From Gibbula magus (Eukaryota > Mollusca > Gastropoda > Trochida > Trochidae): 64,000 nt of DNA. Shown in pieces: positions 1 through 11,480 of this stretch (the first letter of the stretch is position 1; each line of letters opens with the position of its first letter). The stretch spans positions 78,480,593 to 78,544,592 of the forward strand of contig OW388289.1 of the NCBI GenBank assembly GCA_936450465.1. Direction: 5' to 3'. Both the position numbers and the translations under genes were made by a program. A model generated the notes under the pieces. It saw only the letters and a list, made by a program, of their open reading frames with translations, was not told the DNA's origin and searched no databases.

Positions 1-1961
1 ACCGATCGTTGACAAATGTCCCAAGAGCTTTACGAATCCCCTCATGTAAACTTGTCAGTTTTTTTCCATCACATAACTTGTCGGTGGGTGAATCACTTGT
101 TATGCGTCGATGACGTCATCGATTTTTGTGTACTTGTCTCATCGCTTGTTCATGGGCTGATTTGCCTATTGTATTCGATTATTGTTATTTTGTTTATTCA
201 AAAACGTTTGTATTGTTCTTCTTTGGCAATGCATGAAGTGAATGTGTATTCGGTTCTCTGTTGGCGACAATTATTTTATTTGTTTCAATTATTTCACGAA
301 GAATGCTATTGTTTTGAGGGCGTTGTTGTTAGTTCGTGATTGTGAATGGTTTTCATCTCCTTCGAACATTGCTGTATCTCAAGCACTTTTCCATGTCCCA
401 CAGATGAAAAGTATACACTATTATAATTATCTGAAGTGAGGCTTTCCACCTCGACTGATACTGGGAGTTCTTTACATAGGTTAGTTGAGTTTAACTGCGT
501 ATAGTTGTATGTCATCGTTATATACCAAAACGCTTAAACCAATTTATCCTATTGGTTTAAAAAAGGTCTATTGGGGTATTTTTGTTGAAACGAAATTCGA
601 GAGGATATTCCCGTTTATACATATATGCTATTAATACATGATTAAATCACTATCAAATTGAAATACATTAATGAATATAGATGATATTGTTATGACTTTA
701 TATTTCACAATCTGATAAAGACAAGCGCAGATTTGTGAGAACAATGAGAACTCGGCGCTGCGAGTGGGGAAAACTTCATAACAGCATAACATCATGTTTA
801 TTAGTTTTATAATACGTTATGTGTGTATCTTTAATTATTAAAAAGTGTTAAAATTAAGGTATAATAAACCGCCTTTTCATTTCAGGTAATGCCAAAAAAA
901 AACAAGATAGCGGATACTGCCGATCGGTGATAGATCTTGCCCTTTAAATCCACAGAAATTCTGCCGATTGGTAAAACACAAAATTTGGCTTACAATTTGA
1001 AAAGTATAATCCCGATGCCCCCTCAAGGTATCTTAATACAAACAACGACAATTACAAACTTTGGTTTTAGATGAAAAATAGTTAACTCTCTTGCCACTGT
1101 AATGGGAACATACCCAAACCTCCATCATCTAACTGCACGTTTCACACCTAAACATACCTGCATCGCTGTCACCCAACTTTGCGAGTACCAATCTCCATAC
1201 TCAGCCCACGAGAACCAGTAATTAACAATTCGTCTATTTAGTCAGCCATATAAAAACATTTCACGGTCTCTTTGCATATGATAGGAGAGTCTGTCATTAC
1301 CCCATGACACGAGCATCCCGCCTGATAGGGGCCGCACGAGTCCCAAAAAGGGGCTCTAATAATGATGAATAAAAACTACTCTTACCTTAGTGCTCGACAT
1401 TTATCTTTTCAAAAGCTTGGGATAATTACTACTGGTATTTAGTTTTTAATATTGTAAACAATTACTAAATGTTATGTGGAAAAATGCAGTCAGCACTAAG
1501 TGGAAAAATCGTGATTTGATGAATTAAATTTATTGAAAAAATAAATAAACATCCGAAGAAACAGAGAGCGCCCGTTCATCACCAGAACGCTGGTGCGTCC
1601 CACCCAAAGCCGTGTAAGGGTTGCATCTTGGTTTTGAGCTTATTCATTATACGAGCATAAGTTCCTGTTATCTTATTGTTATGAAAAGTAATGAACTATC
1701 AACATTACAACTATTGAGACTCGACTTCTATCTTACCCGTTGGGTAGGCAACCACTTGTATAGCATAATACCATTGTGTTTTTTTTCAAAAGTGTCATTT
1801 TAAACATGCTTTTCCCTCGAAGATAAGTTATGATTAATTCTTATTGATGATGGTTCACTGAAATGACTAGCTAAAGCAATTATCACACAGCTAAGTTCCT
1901 AAACAAGCACAACTCAGTCGCAAGACTAGGTAAGTGGACATCAAATGACAAAAGGTCTCTA
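1..1961. other. AT-rich noncoding stretch with one palindromic CRE
   Basis: No gene is supported. Short open frames here lack domains and coding-like composition. The only sharp signal is the 16-base palindrome TCGATGACGTCATCGA at 107-122, listed separately. Confidence 0.5.
107..122. promoter_or_regulatory. Palindromic CRE/ATF site
   Basis: TCGATGACGTCATCGA is a perfect 16-base palindrome centred on the CREB/ATF core TGACGTCA, with the favoured ATGACGTCAT ten-mer inside. The site match is seen; binding is inferred. Confidence 0.35.
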
Positions 1962-2350
1962 CTCCATGTCCAGGGTTTTAAAGTAAAATGGCTGCTTCAT
2001 GTCCATGGTTTGAAAGTAAAATGGCTGCTTCATGTCCATGGTTTTAAAGTCAAATGTCTGCTTCATGTCCAGGGTTTTAAAGTAAAATGGCTGCTTCATG
2101 TCCAGGGTTTGAAAGTAAAATGGCTGCTTCATGTCCAGGGTTTTAAAGTCAAATGTCTGCTTCATGTCCATGGTTTTAAAGTCAAATGTCTGCTTCATGT
2201 GCATAGCTTTAAAGTTAAATGTCTGCTTCATGTCCAGGGTTTTAAAGTCAAATGGCTACTTCATGTCCATGGTTTTAAAGTCAAATATCTGTCTCATTTG
2301 CTCGATCTAAATTCAAATAACTACCTCAAGCCAATGGTTTTAAAGTAAAT
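1962..2350. repeat. 33-bp minisatellite, about 12 copies
   Basis: A unit containing catgtccatggtttt and aaatggctgcttc repeats at exactly 33 bases (for example 1988, 2021, 2054). Copies differ by a few substitutions, and the last two or three towards 2350 are more diverged. Since 33 is divisible by three, both strands stay open and give 11-residue periodic translations (MKQTFDFKTMD-like on minus). I read those as a by-product of the period, not a gene. Confidence 0.9.
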
Positions 2351-4936
2351 GTGCAGACACCAATTATGTATGACCGAATCGCAAAGACCATCAGTGTTCC
2401 CAACCTTCCTGACATGAGGAACGGCATCGAATACCCAGAACCTCCCGCAGATATCTCCACAATAATCATCAAATCTTGACTATAATACCAACCCACTTAT
2501 CTACATCCTGTTTACGGCCCTCTTCACATAGAACATTATGAGTATTCTATCATCCTAAGGACTCTCTCTCATTCTAATAAGTGTAGCACCCGCGTTAATG
2601 TACGACATGTACAGCTGCTAAATGGCAAGATCCTGGGGGTGGCGTGATGCCCATATAATCTCACATGTGTTCACTACACCTGTATATATACATACCAGTT
2701 TGGTCTCATCACAGCTAACATTGGTCGGCTTGTAATGTACCATGCACGCTGTTGTTACCAGCCGACTAACTTTTTAGATTCAATTACGAATTTCACCTTG
2801 GGATTTGTTACAATTCTTGATTAGCTTATGCTTATCTGCCCGGGAGCGTGTTATAGTCGGCAAGGTAGCTGATTAGTCTGTCCTCGTGGCACCTGACCTC
2901 ACTTTTTGAGAATCAATCATTAAATTTACACCCGATTTGATGGCTTGCTTTAGACTCTGTAATCATGTAATGTTCGCCGCTCATCATCATCTTAGCGGCA
3001 GTTAATCCCAGACATTTACTATTATCTCCCCTTTATGACAAAAACCGCCGATAGGGTCTCGTCAGCTTCACGATCCAGTGGATTCTTGCTTCTAATTTAA
3101 ATGTCTCCGTAAATAGTTAATTTAATTCATGATGTTTCATTCATTCGTTATCCCGGTTTTTAGTGATAATGAGATTGTATATTGTAGAACTGAAATGATG
3201 GTAAAATATTTTTTCCTAAAAAGCAGATTTATTCACAATTTATTCACTATATAAATCCATTATCTTTCTCATATTTCAGTCATTATCAGTATTATAATTC
3301 CAACAAAAGATCATACTTATTTATGTAAAGATGATCAATTCAATCCTAAAACAGATGAATGACTTTTATAATGTAGATAGACATTGGATGCTAAAGAGAT
3401 TGAAGTTGCGAAATTTAAACAATTTGAGTTAATCAGTTTCTGTTTTCCACATACAGATTATTTTCCTCCGGACCAAAGTGATTGTCGAAACAAAAATCCG
3501 TTAAATTCGTACGTTTTAACAATTGTTGTTTATAAAATATTACCAAAAATGTAAAAACACAACGGAATGGTCGTATTTGACTCGCCCAATTCTACAATAA
3601 TCAAAGCGTTAATTTTAATTTTAATTTTTGAATACTTGTCAACAAAAGAAAACACGAAAAGAAATGAATTTAATAAACCTACACCAATTAATTAAGAAAA
3701 CAACAAAAATCAATGAGAATTTGCTTACACGAGATTGTTTCGTAACCTTAAACAATAAGCGAAAACAACGAGTTAATGAATAAATAATAAACCAAATATA
3801 CGCTGACGATCTGGAGATTGCGAAAAGCAAGACAAGAGACTGGTAAGTAAGCTAAAGACCACAGAAGTCATCTGGCTAGGGTGTCTGACATTTGAATCCA
3901 ATCTGCGCCAAACTAAAACTTGCTTGTCTTCTAATTGTGTACTCAAGTCTGTAGCTGTCATGACTCGCAAGATTTGTCGGAACTAATTTGTGTTTGTCAG
4001 GACACCAGCATCCAGCTGCATCCCAAAGGTTTGTCACTGGCTTCAAGTGGAAATGCTGGAATGTTGCTGATATGGAGACGTAACATATACAACTTCAAAC
4101 CTGTACGTGATGATACTGAGATTAATGTTCTTCTGAATACATATGGAGGTGCTTTAATTTAATATACGATCAGTGGATTTTTTTTGGAGAAAATTTTAAT
4201 GTTTATACATTATGTTATTTATATGTTATTGTAACTCAAACAGTCGTGTTAAAACATATTACTGACAGTAATATTTTGATGACTTTGGAATTTAGCAAAT
4301 TGACATAGAATAGCGCACATTTCAAAGTTACAGTGAGAAGTAAAGCCATTCGTTGGCGTTACGAGTATAGAAAACTGTACTACGGCATAACAAGTTTTGT
4401 GTTGGTAAGTTTAATGATCATTATTTGTTACGTTGTCGACCTTCTATCCAATATATATTTTTTATTACAAAAACATATATTTTTCAAGGGAAATACAGCA
4501 TCTTTCTCCATTCACTTAAAACACAAACAATGGCAGATACTCTGATGGTACCCTCGCCTTGACTCTACTAACGGTTAAGAGTTGCTGGTGGTTCAATTTA
4601 AACAAATCAAAATTAGTTAACCAAGGAATTTCTTACATTCATTGTTCAAATTATACAATATAATATCATAATATTATAATATACAATTGTAAATTTGAAA
4701 TAACGATAAATTGCTTTCATTCATTTTTATGTCAAGTCCGCATTCCAGAAAGTCTAGATGTCTTTGAAAAATACTTTACAAAACTCACGTACATCCGTTA
4801 GGGGGCAAAGCATTTTAAAATGATTGGGCTTTAAAAAGAAAATCTGAAAGAAAGAGAACAAACTTTTGGGATGCAGCTATAACGTCATGGCCGTATTGCG
4901 ACTAGGCGGTGCAACCCAATAACGATAATTCATATA
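2351..4936. other. AT-rich noncoding stretch, nothing recognised
   Basis: Both strands were read for domains, RNA genes and repeats. The open frames at 3773-3970 and 3935-4162 have no recognisable motif. No gene is claimed. Confidence 0.4.
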
Positions 4937-5107
4937 TCACTTGCTCTGATTACTGTTTGAAATTAACGATTTCATTCCTTGAATTTCCTCCGTCCATTTG
5001 TTTCTGTTAGCCTTCCTACTTGGAGAAAATTGCTGGCCGACATTCATTTGTTTACGTGAGTTTGGTAATCCATAGGCACGTGGTGCAAGAGTTTGTCGCT
5101 GACCCGA
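4937..5107 (-). CDS. Possible terminal exon, unidentified
   Basis: On the minus strand a frame ending in TGA at 4937 has coding-like composition, rich in Gln, Asn, Arg and Lys (NKWTEEIQGMKSLI near its end). A usable acceptor (gggtcag) lies just before about 5107, in frame with the open stretch; an in-frame TAA sits upstream, so it cannot extend far. No family is recognised, no partner exon was found and no nearby polyadenylation signal is evident. It could equally be chance. Confidence 0.15.
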   Translation of the reverse strand, partial: SGQRQTLAPRAYGLPNSRKQMNVGQQFSPSRKANRNKWTEEIQGMKSLISNSNQSK

Positions 5108-5129
5108 GTAATTTGATTGCAGCAATTAG

Positions 5130-8100
5130 TGCTGAATCATTGGAACAAAATAAACAGTAATTATATAAATTTAATAAATCACGTTTTCAAAGTCTTAATC
5201 CTTGTAGTTTGAAATCTTGATAATGGTGCAGAATTTGAGGCATTCGTTTGAGTGTGAATCATGTGCACTTCCTGTGTAATTCATTTATTATCTAATTACC
5301 TTCTCCGTATGGAAAAATACAGTGTTTTTATCATATAGCATCTTGCATGTGAAATGAAATGTGCAGTTGATTTATATACCTGATGTCCGATATTAGACCA
5401 ATCGTGACTTATCTTTAAAAATATATGTTATTTTTATATTTCATCATTTAGGAACATATTTTAAAACATTTTCGTTTCCACTTTCTTTGTTGGCCTTTTA
5501 TGTGGGCTTGTTTGTATTACTATGTAATTGTAAGTTATCTTCTCGAAATTACCCATGTATTGTTCATAAAAAAAATACTGCTTTTACCGCAGATAGCAGA
5601 CAGTGATACTACAAATACATGTTTTTAAAATTGAGAACAAATTAAAACTTAGTTCAAATTACAAAATTATCATACGACTGATTTTTTAAAATATATTTTG
5701 CTATCACGTATTTAATAAATAATTTATCTTTTCAAACTTATGTTACATTTTCAGAAAATATTTGTTTTACTAGATATGCGTATACCAAAACCTGATTATT
5801 TCAATGCGTCTGTACAAATACTAATTACAGTACAAATATCTCCAACGCTGTTTAACTGTTTAAATGAAACACACTACGCTATTTAAATATTGAAAGTTCC
5901 AAAGCTAGACAATTACTCTGCTCGTTTTCATTTCCCTTTGCACCCAATTTTCAGTTCGCGTCTCAAACAAAAAGACTAACTCAATTAATAAATGTTGTTC
6001 ACTAGTTGTATCGTCGACAGCTAGATGTTTCTTTGTTGTTCGCGCTTTATCCCCATAATACATTAAAGTACAATATCTAATAAAAGTTCATCACATTTCT
6101 TATTAAAAGTGTAATTTAGTAGCTCATTAACGTCACTGTGTTTAGCACAATTTTCATGTCAACGGATAGTTTTCGCACGTAATTTCCGTGTCAACATATT
6201 AACGGATTAACAAGTTAAGTTTGTGGATGTTGTTAACCAGCTCATACAGTATACCTCTAATTTACTGGTCACCCACTGGTCAATGTGGTCACCGTCATCG
6301 CCACAAACTACAGATCTAAATGAACATATATAATAATGTGTTCTGAGTATTATACAACTATGTATTTAGATCCTGGAGGCCTGTTGCTGAATAGTTATGT
6401 CTGTCTGTCATTGTCTACGGATATTAGCAGTTTGTGATTTTAAATTCATGGAAATATATTTATGATGAAGGTTCAATAATTGAATAAGCAATTTTAGACA
6501 TACAAATCGAATATAGTCAAATAAATAAACGTTTTAACACTACTTACGTAATACATACTTATAATGATTTTTTTGTTTGTTTGATTGTTAAATATTATGG
6601 AAATCACATCATATTTTTCAAACATCGTATATTTCATGAGAAAAAAAAGAGAAGGAAATTAAATACATGATTGCTTTTATTTTAGAGTCATAATATTTGT
6701 GAATGTGATAAATCTGCTTTGTGAGTAATGTTCGTTTTCTGATAAATATCTTTGAATACTAGTATGTTATGTTCGTAAAATGAGAAGTATTAGTACTAGC
6801 AGTGCTTACTGTAAGAAAGAAAGCGGTACTTAAATAAAGAAATGAACAACCGCATTTAAGAATATGTCACCAACATGATTGTGTTTAATGTTATAATTGT
6901 GCTATTGATCATTCAAATATATATCATCTTAATAACAGCTGAACATTATCATCAGAAATTAACGAAAGAGGATGGGAATTGTGTTTGTGGAATTGTAAGA
7001 TAAAATGTTTTTTTAATACCAAATATATTTATCATACAGGAAATATGAAAAATAAAATAATTTTTGTTGGTCATTGGCATAAATTTCCGAATGAAATTAG
7101 CCCATAACATTTCACCTACTTATACTTTTACACGATTATTAACAACACAAGGATAACTGTCTATACCACATTGTGATGAAAATAACCAATAAACGAAACT
7201 GCGAGAACAAGAATTAATATAAGCTTGTTAATATTGTAACTTGTTTCTATGAATACATAACAATTTGCAGTATATCAGCTGATTTGTTTCGAGCAAAAGG
7301 TGGGTTTGTCAAACAATCAAAATGGAATGAACTGTCCTTTAAGAATAACAACTTTGAATAAATTCTTTTTTTTTTTTTTTTATAAATATGGATTTTTGTC
7401 GTTAGATATATAACTCATCAAAGTTATGTATCTGTGTCCATTTATATAATAATACATATATTTATTGCTATATTGTGGAAACAATAAATTTCAAACGATC
7501 GAATATTTGACATGGTCAATATGAACTACAGAGAGTATTGTTTGATCATAACATAAGTATAAAAAGTAATGGCTACGATTAAGTGTTATTGTTTACATAA
7601 TTTATGGAATGCAAGACTATGAACAATACAAATATTGAATGTGTGGAATTGATAGACAGCAGATTACACTTTCTTTCATATGAAAATGTGTTACCTGTAG
7701 ATTAAACGAAAAGCGTGTATTATTATAAATTCGAGTTATATTACAAGAATAATTCTTCATGATTTTCTGCGTGGGATATCTGTTTTATTTGTATCAGTAA
7801 TAACCCTCATCAGATAAATTTATTGTGCATTTTGGTCAAATCAAGATCGCATCAATAACTAACATGATATTGCACGTTCTTGATATATTAACGAATATTC
7901 CTTGAATTAAAAGTTGTAAGCACTGGCTTTTTTAAACATGAAACAGTTGGTTCAAACTGGATGTACTGAATTATTGAAAACGAGAATATACTTGTGCACC
8001 TTTAATGTTCTTCAGTTTGATCTTGTTAACGGTTACAGAAGCATATTTTCGAATTTAGTTACAAGAGACAGCTTGGCAAATTTGATTGATGTGCAATTGA

Positions 8101-9350
8101 TTCATGTATTTATACCAAATAAAAATAATTGATTGAAACGAATACAAAGTTTGAAAAATAGGGAAGCTTTTCAGAAAAACGAGAGTCGACTTGGTAGAAG
8201 CACAATTAAAGACAAGCAACTCATTACGTTACAGTGATCAATGAGCGCTGAGTCACATGTTTTACAGTCAAACCGTTTGTTTTCCTTATCGAGATAGAAT
8301 GTTTTATGAAATTTGTCAATACTGATAACTGTGATTAAGAAATTTGAAGGATATACAAAGTGACTTGAACTGGCTTGTTAGCAGTGTGTTGCGTTTTTAA
8401 CACCAACACGGGATATTTATCATCATAATTAGAGCTGTTGAGGATTTAAAAACGTTGTTTTTCTTTGACAGAAACTGGAGAGAGATCTATCAACGTCTCT
8501 TACTGTTCGAATAAAACGACCTTCTTGAAAGATTTGTACTGCAATTATTCATTGTGTTTTAAAACTTGAGGAAACTGTAACTTAAAAAATACCTGAATAT
8601 GGAAAAACTTGGGTTTTGACATTACATTGTTGACATATAAACCTATTTGCTTAAAATATTACTTATCTATGTCAATATAATATTAACTTCAAATATAGAG
8701 TTGATATTTAATTTGTTGAATTGTAATGATATAATAAATAAATCCGGACACTGCTCCGTGATAACAGATGCTACTAGGCTAATGGTTGATCTTAATATGA
8801 CTGACGGGAATGTGATTAAAATGTCTCTAAAATTATTAATTTAACTTGATGAGGCACTTCACAGCCTTCACAGACGCGCCAAGAAAAAATTACCAAATTA
8901 AAACGCAAACAATGTATATGTACAAGACATAAAGGTCATAGAGTAGGATTGAACACAGGATTGCCCTAGTACGGATATGTTTTCCATGTTGGAAAACTGA
9001 ACAATCAATATCGAATTTATTGTGGGAACCTTACCGGCGATTGTGAAACTTTATTATTTGAAATACATTATTAAAATTTAGATTAATTTATATCTCAAAT
9101 TATTACCGAAATATGTTTTAAGTCTATTTACTGCAAGTTTAAAAAGCGACAAAGCAAATGAAATGTATGTCAATATAAATTTATATACATTTTGTATGTG
9201 GTAATAAACATTTTTAAAACCCCGAATCTATGATAAAACCATACTCCAAAAAACCAGGATCTGGATTTCCAAACTTATCTATTAGCTAACATTGGCTTAC
9301 GACTTTCTTAGCGCTAAGAGAGCTTCGAATATTTTAGACTTGTTCTACCG
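5130..9350. other. AT-rich noncoding stretch
   Basis: No gene is supported. It contains a 16-base T run (7366-7381), three TGGTCA half-sites (6266-6291) and a small perfect hairpin GTTTTCCA-TGT-TGGAAAAC (8979-8997). Open frames at 7938-8132 and 8647-8844 look like chance. Confidence 0.4.
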
Positions 9351-9358
9351 TTTATGTG

Positions 9359-10088
9359 GGTTAGGTGTAATAACGCCTACAGTGACTTTTGCCTACGGGG
9401 ATTTATAGCTACAGTTTGAGTTGTGACAGCGATACGCTTACCTGCACACAAGTGAACTGTTCCAATCAGTGTGCACTAATGCCTACAGTAGAGAAGTAAT
9501 AACACAAGCTGAGGGATTAGTGGAGCAAAAAGCAAAAATCTTAAGAACAACTGTCATGAAACTGCTATTTAAATTTAATTTACTGTGTAGGTAAAGCTTT
9601 CTCAGTTATTTCCATTATCAATTATCTATTCAATTCTTTAATAACCTTAAGTTAAATAAATCATAGCACTAAATGCTGATTTCTTAACACCCAATAACCT
9701 TTTACAAAAGTCTAAATGTAATTTTTCGATATTATCACCTTTGTGTGAACCCCATACCTCAGATGCATAACACAAAATACTAACAATATAAGTATCAAAT
9801 ACTGATAACATAGTTTCAGGATTAAGATAGAGAGATTTGATATTATTACAACATGATAACACAAAGCAAGAAGGAAATGTATTAGTGTTTGTGAGACATA
9901 CTTCTAAGCGAGAAAGAAATGAATTGTTTTTTAATGCTTGTAACCACTGTAGGCATTAGTCCACAAAATAACGGGTCATTCCACTTTGATGAAAGGTTGA
10001 AGGATGTAAAAATCAGAACCACTGGTGCATAAATTTGTTTGTTTAAGACTGTAGGCGAATGTCCCTGTAGGCGTTAGTAGACTCCACC
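9359..10088. mobile_element. Non-autonomous DNA transposon with TIRs, 730 bp
   Basis: The element is bounded by a perfect 8-base direct repeat TTTATGTG (9351-9358 and 10089-10096). Its ends are inverted repeats of about 38 bases: left begins GGTTAGGTGTAATAACGCC and right, reverse-complemented, GGTGGAGTCTACTAACGCC, both continuing into CTACAG and a second GCCTAC. A further inverted pair of ctaatgcctacag lies inside (9477-9489 and 9946-9958). GCCTAC thus occurs three times per side, in mirrored orientation, like transposase-binding subterminal repeats. No transposase is present. The 8-bp duplication permits hAT, P or Merlin; the GG terminus does not look like hAT. Superfamily is left open. Confidence 0.75.
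9647..9945 (-). pseudogene. Non-LTR retrotransposon reverse-transcriptase C-terminal fragment
   Basis: The minus strand reads openly from about 9942 to a stop at 9647. It includes LFDTY-type SVFDTYIVSILCYASEVWG followed by IEKLHLDFCKRLLGVKKS. This pair is the conserved post-catalytic region of LINE ORF2 proteins, where YASEVWG and FCKxLLGVKKS recur. The catalytic YADD-bearing core is missing, and the frame decays right after the LGVKKS segment, so it is a dead fragment. It lies between the inner inverted repeats of the surrounding TIR element, either captured by it or an older insertion. Confidence 0.75.
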
Positions 10089-10096
10089 TTTATGTG

Positions 10097-10925
10097 TAGT
10101 ATTGAGATACGAATATCTACAGAAAACATCCATATGATCCTTACTTAAACGACAATGTTTATATTTGAGTATAGAAATAGACTATATTACTCACACAATC
10201 TTTACCAATGGTGAATGATCAGAAGACCAACCTTCACTAAGACTTAATTAGAATTTTCTTCTTGTACTGCATAATGGCGTATTTCTTAAGGTGCGTATTG
10301 TATTAATGACAATATCACGCATAATTGATTACAATTATGCCACGGAATAATCAAAGCAAACCTATTTGGCAAACATTTAAAAGTGGGAAGGATAAATATC
10401 CTCGATGACGTGAAATCCATAAATTCAATACTTTCCCATTGCCACCTTGTCATATGCCTGTTGGAAACATGTCGACACACTCAAATGTCAATTTCTAAAG
10501 ACGCCACTAAGCATTTCGTTTGAACAGTTGGTTGCGCGCATTGGTCGTAGTTTTTTTTTATCAATCGTATTTGTTGTATCAATATATCAACTCATCAAAG
10601 TTAAATATCATGCATTGGTCTTATATTTTTACAGTGTAGATTATTTAATCTCTATTCATTTTGACATGTGTAATTGAGAGACGAAGAGGTATATGGGTTA
10701 TGTAGTTTTGCATGTTGAATATGAGAAAGATATTTTTTAATTAAATTTGCAAATCCAATATTCCCCTAGATGCTTCGTACACTACAGATTACTCTTGTTA
10801 CTTTTCTTTTCTTTAGATTACATTTCCGTAAATATAAATAACATTTTATTTAATTCAGATCGTGGGAAAACTATTTTCGTCCAAAAGTTTCTCACAGTGT
10901 ATGTTTGATTAAAAGTAACGACATT
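10097..10925. other. AT-rich noncoding stretch, nothing recognised
   Basis: Open frames here (for example 10447-10677) show no motif and have AT-driven composition. Confidence 0.4.
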
Positions 10926-11480
10926 GACATGTACAAATTGATATTTTCAGCCTGGCCAGTCAACGTCTACAAAAGGTTATCTTTCTGCAACAATGTCGCT
11001 CAACATGGGACCTGGACCGAGGATAAAGCTAACTCCACCCATCCTCTTACCATGTTGTTTGGCGAGTCCGGTTTTGTGTGGCAAGAGTCTTCTGTAAAGA
11101 TGGTCACATTCATTTAGCGCCACAAGCACCGGTTGCTTAGCAACGTCTAACAAAGATGGCGGCCGAGATCGTTCCATGACCATGCGATTAGTTGATCAAT
11201 CGTTGATGTCTTCAGCATACATTATAGGCATCTTGCCATCTGACAATACCCCTTGCAGTTATAAGAGGTAAACTTGACAAAAGACACCAGCCAATCAATA
11301 TCGATCTGTTATCAGCAATCCCGTCATGCCCCTGTCGTCAGCTCCAAACATGGTGTGTACAAACATTCAGGTGTCAGCTCTCAAAGAGCTGGATTCGCTA
11401 GAAGTAGACAACGCTGCGGGAAATCAATGCAAGGAGTTGTATCGTTGTATGGAGTAGTTTGCGAGTTTTATAACTTTTGA
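10926..11480. promoter_or_regulatory. GC-elevated island with RFX X-box and YY1 motif
   Basis: The block is less AT-rich than its flanks and has scattered CpGs. It carries GTTGCTTAGCAAC (11132-11144), a palindromic RFX X-box, and AAGATGGCGGCC (11153-11164), a full YY1 site. In animal genomes YY1 sites of this form tend to sit at transcription starts with the ATG inside the motif. Here that ATG opens only seven codons (MAAEIVP) before a stop, with no convincing donor. It may be a promoter of an unseen transcript or an enhancer. Confidence 0.35.
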
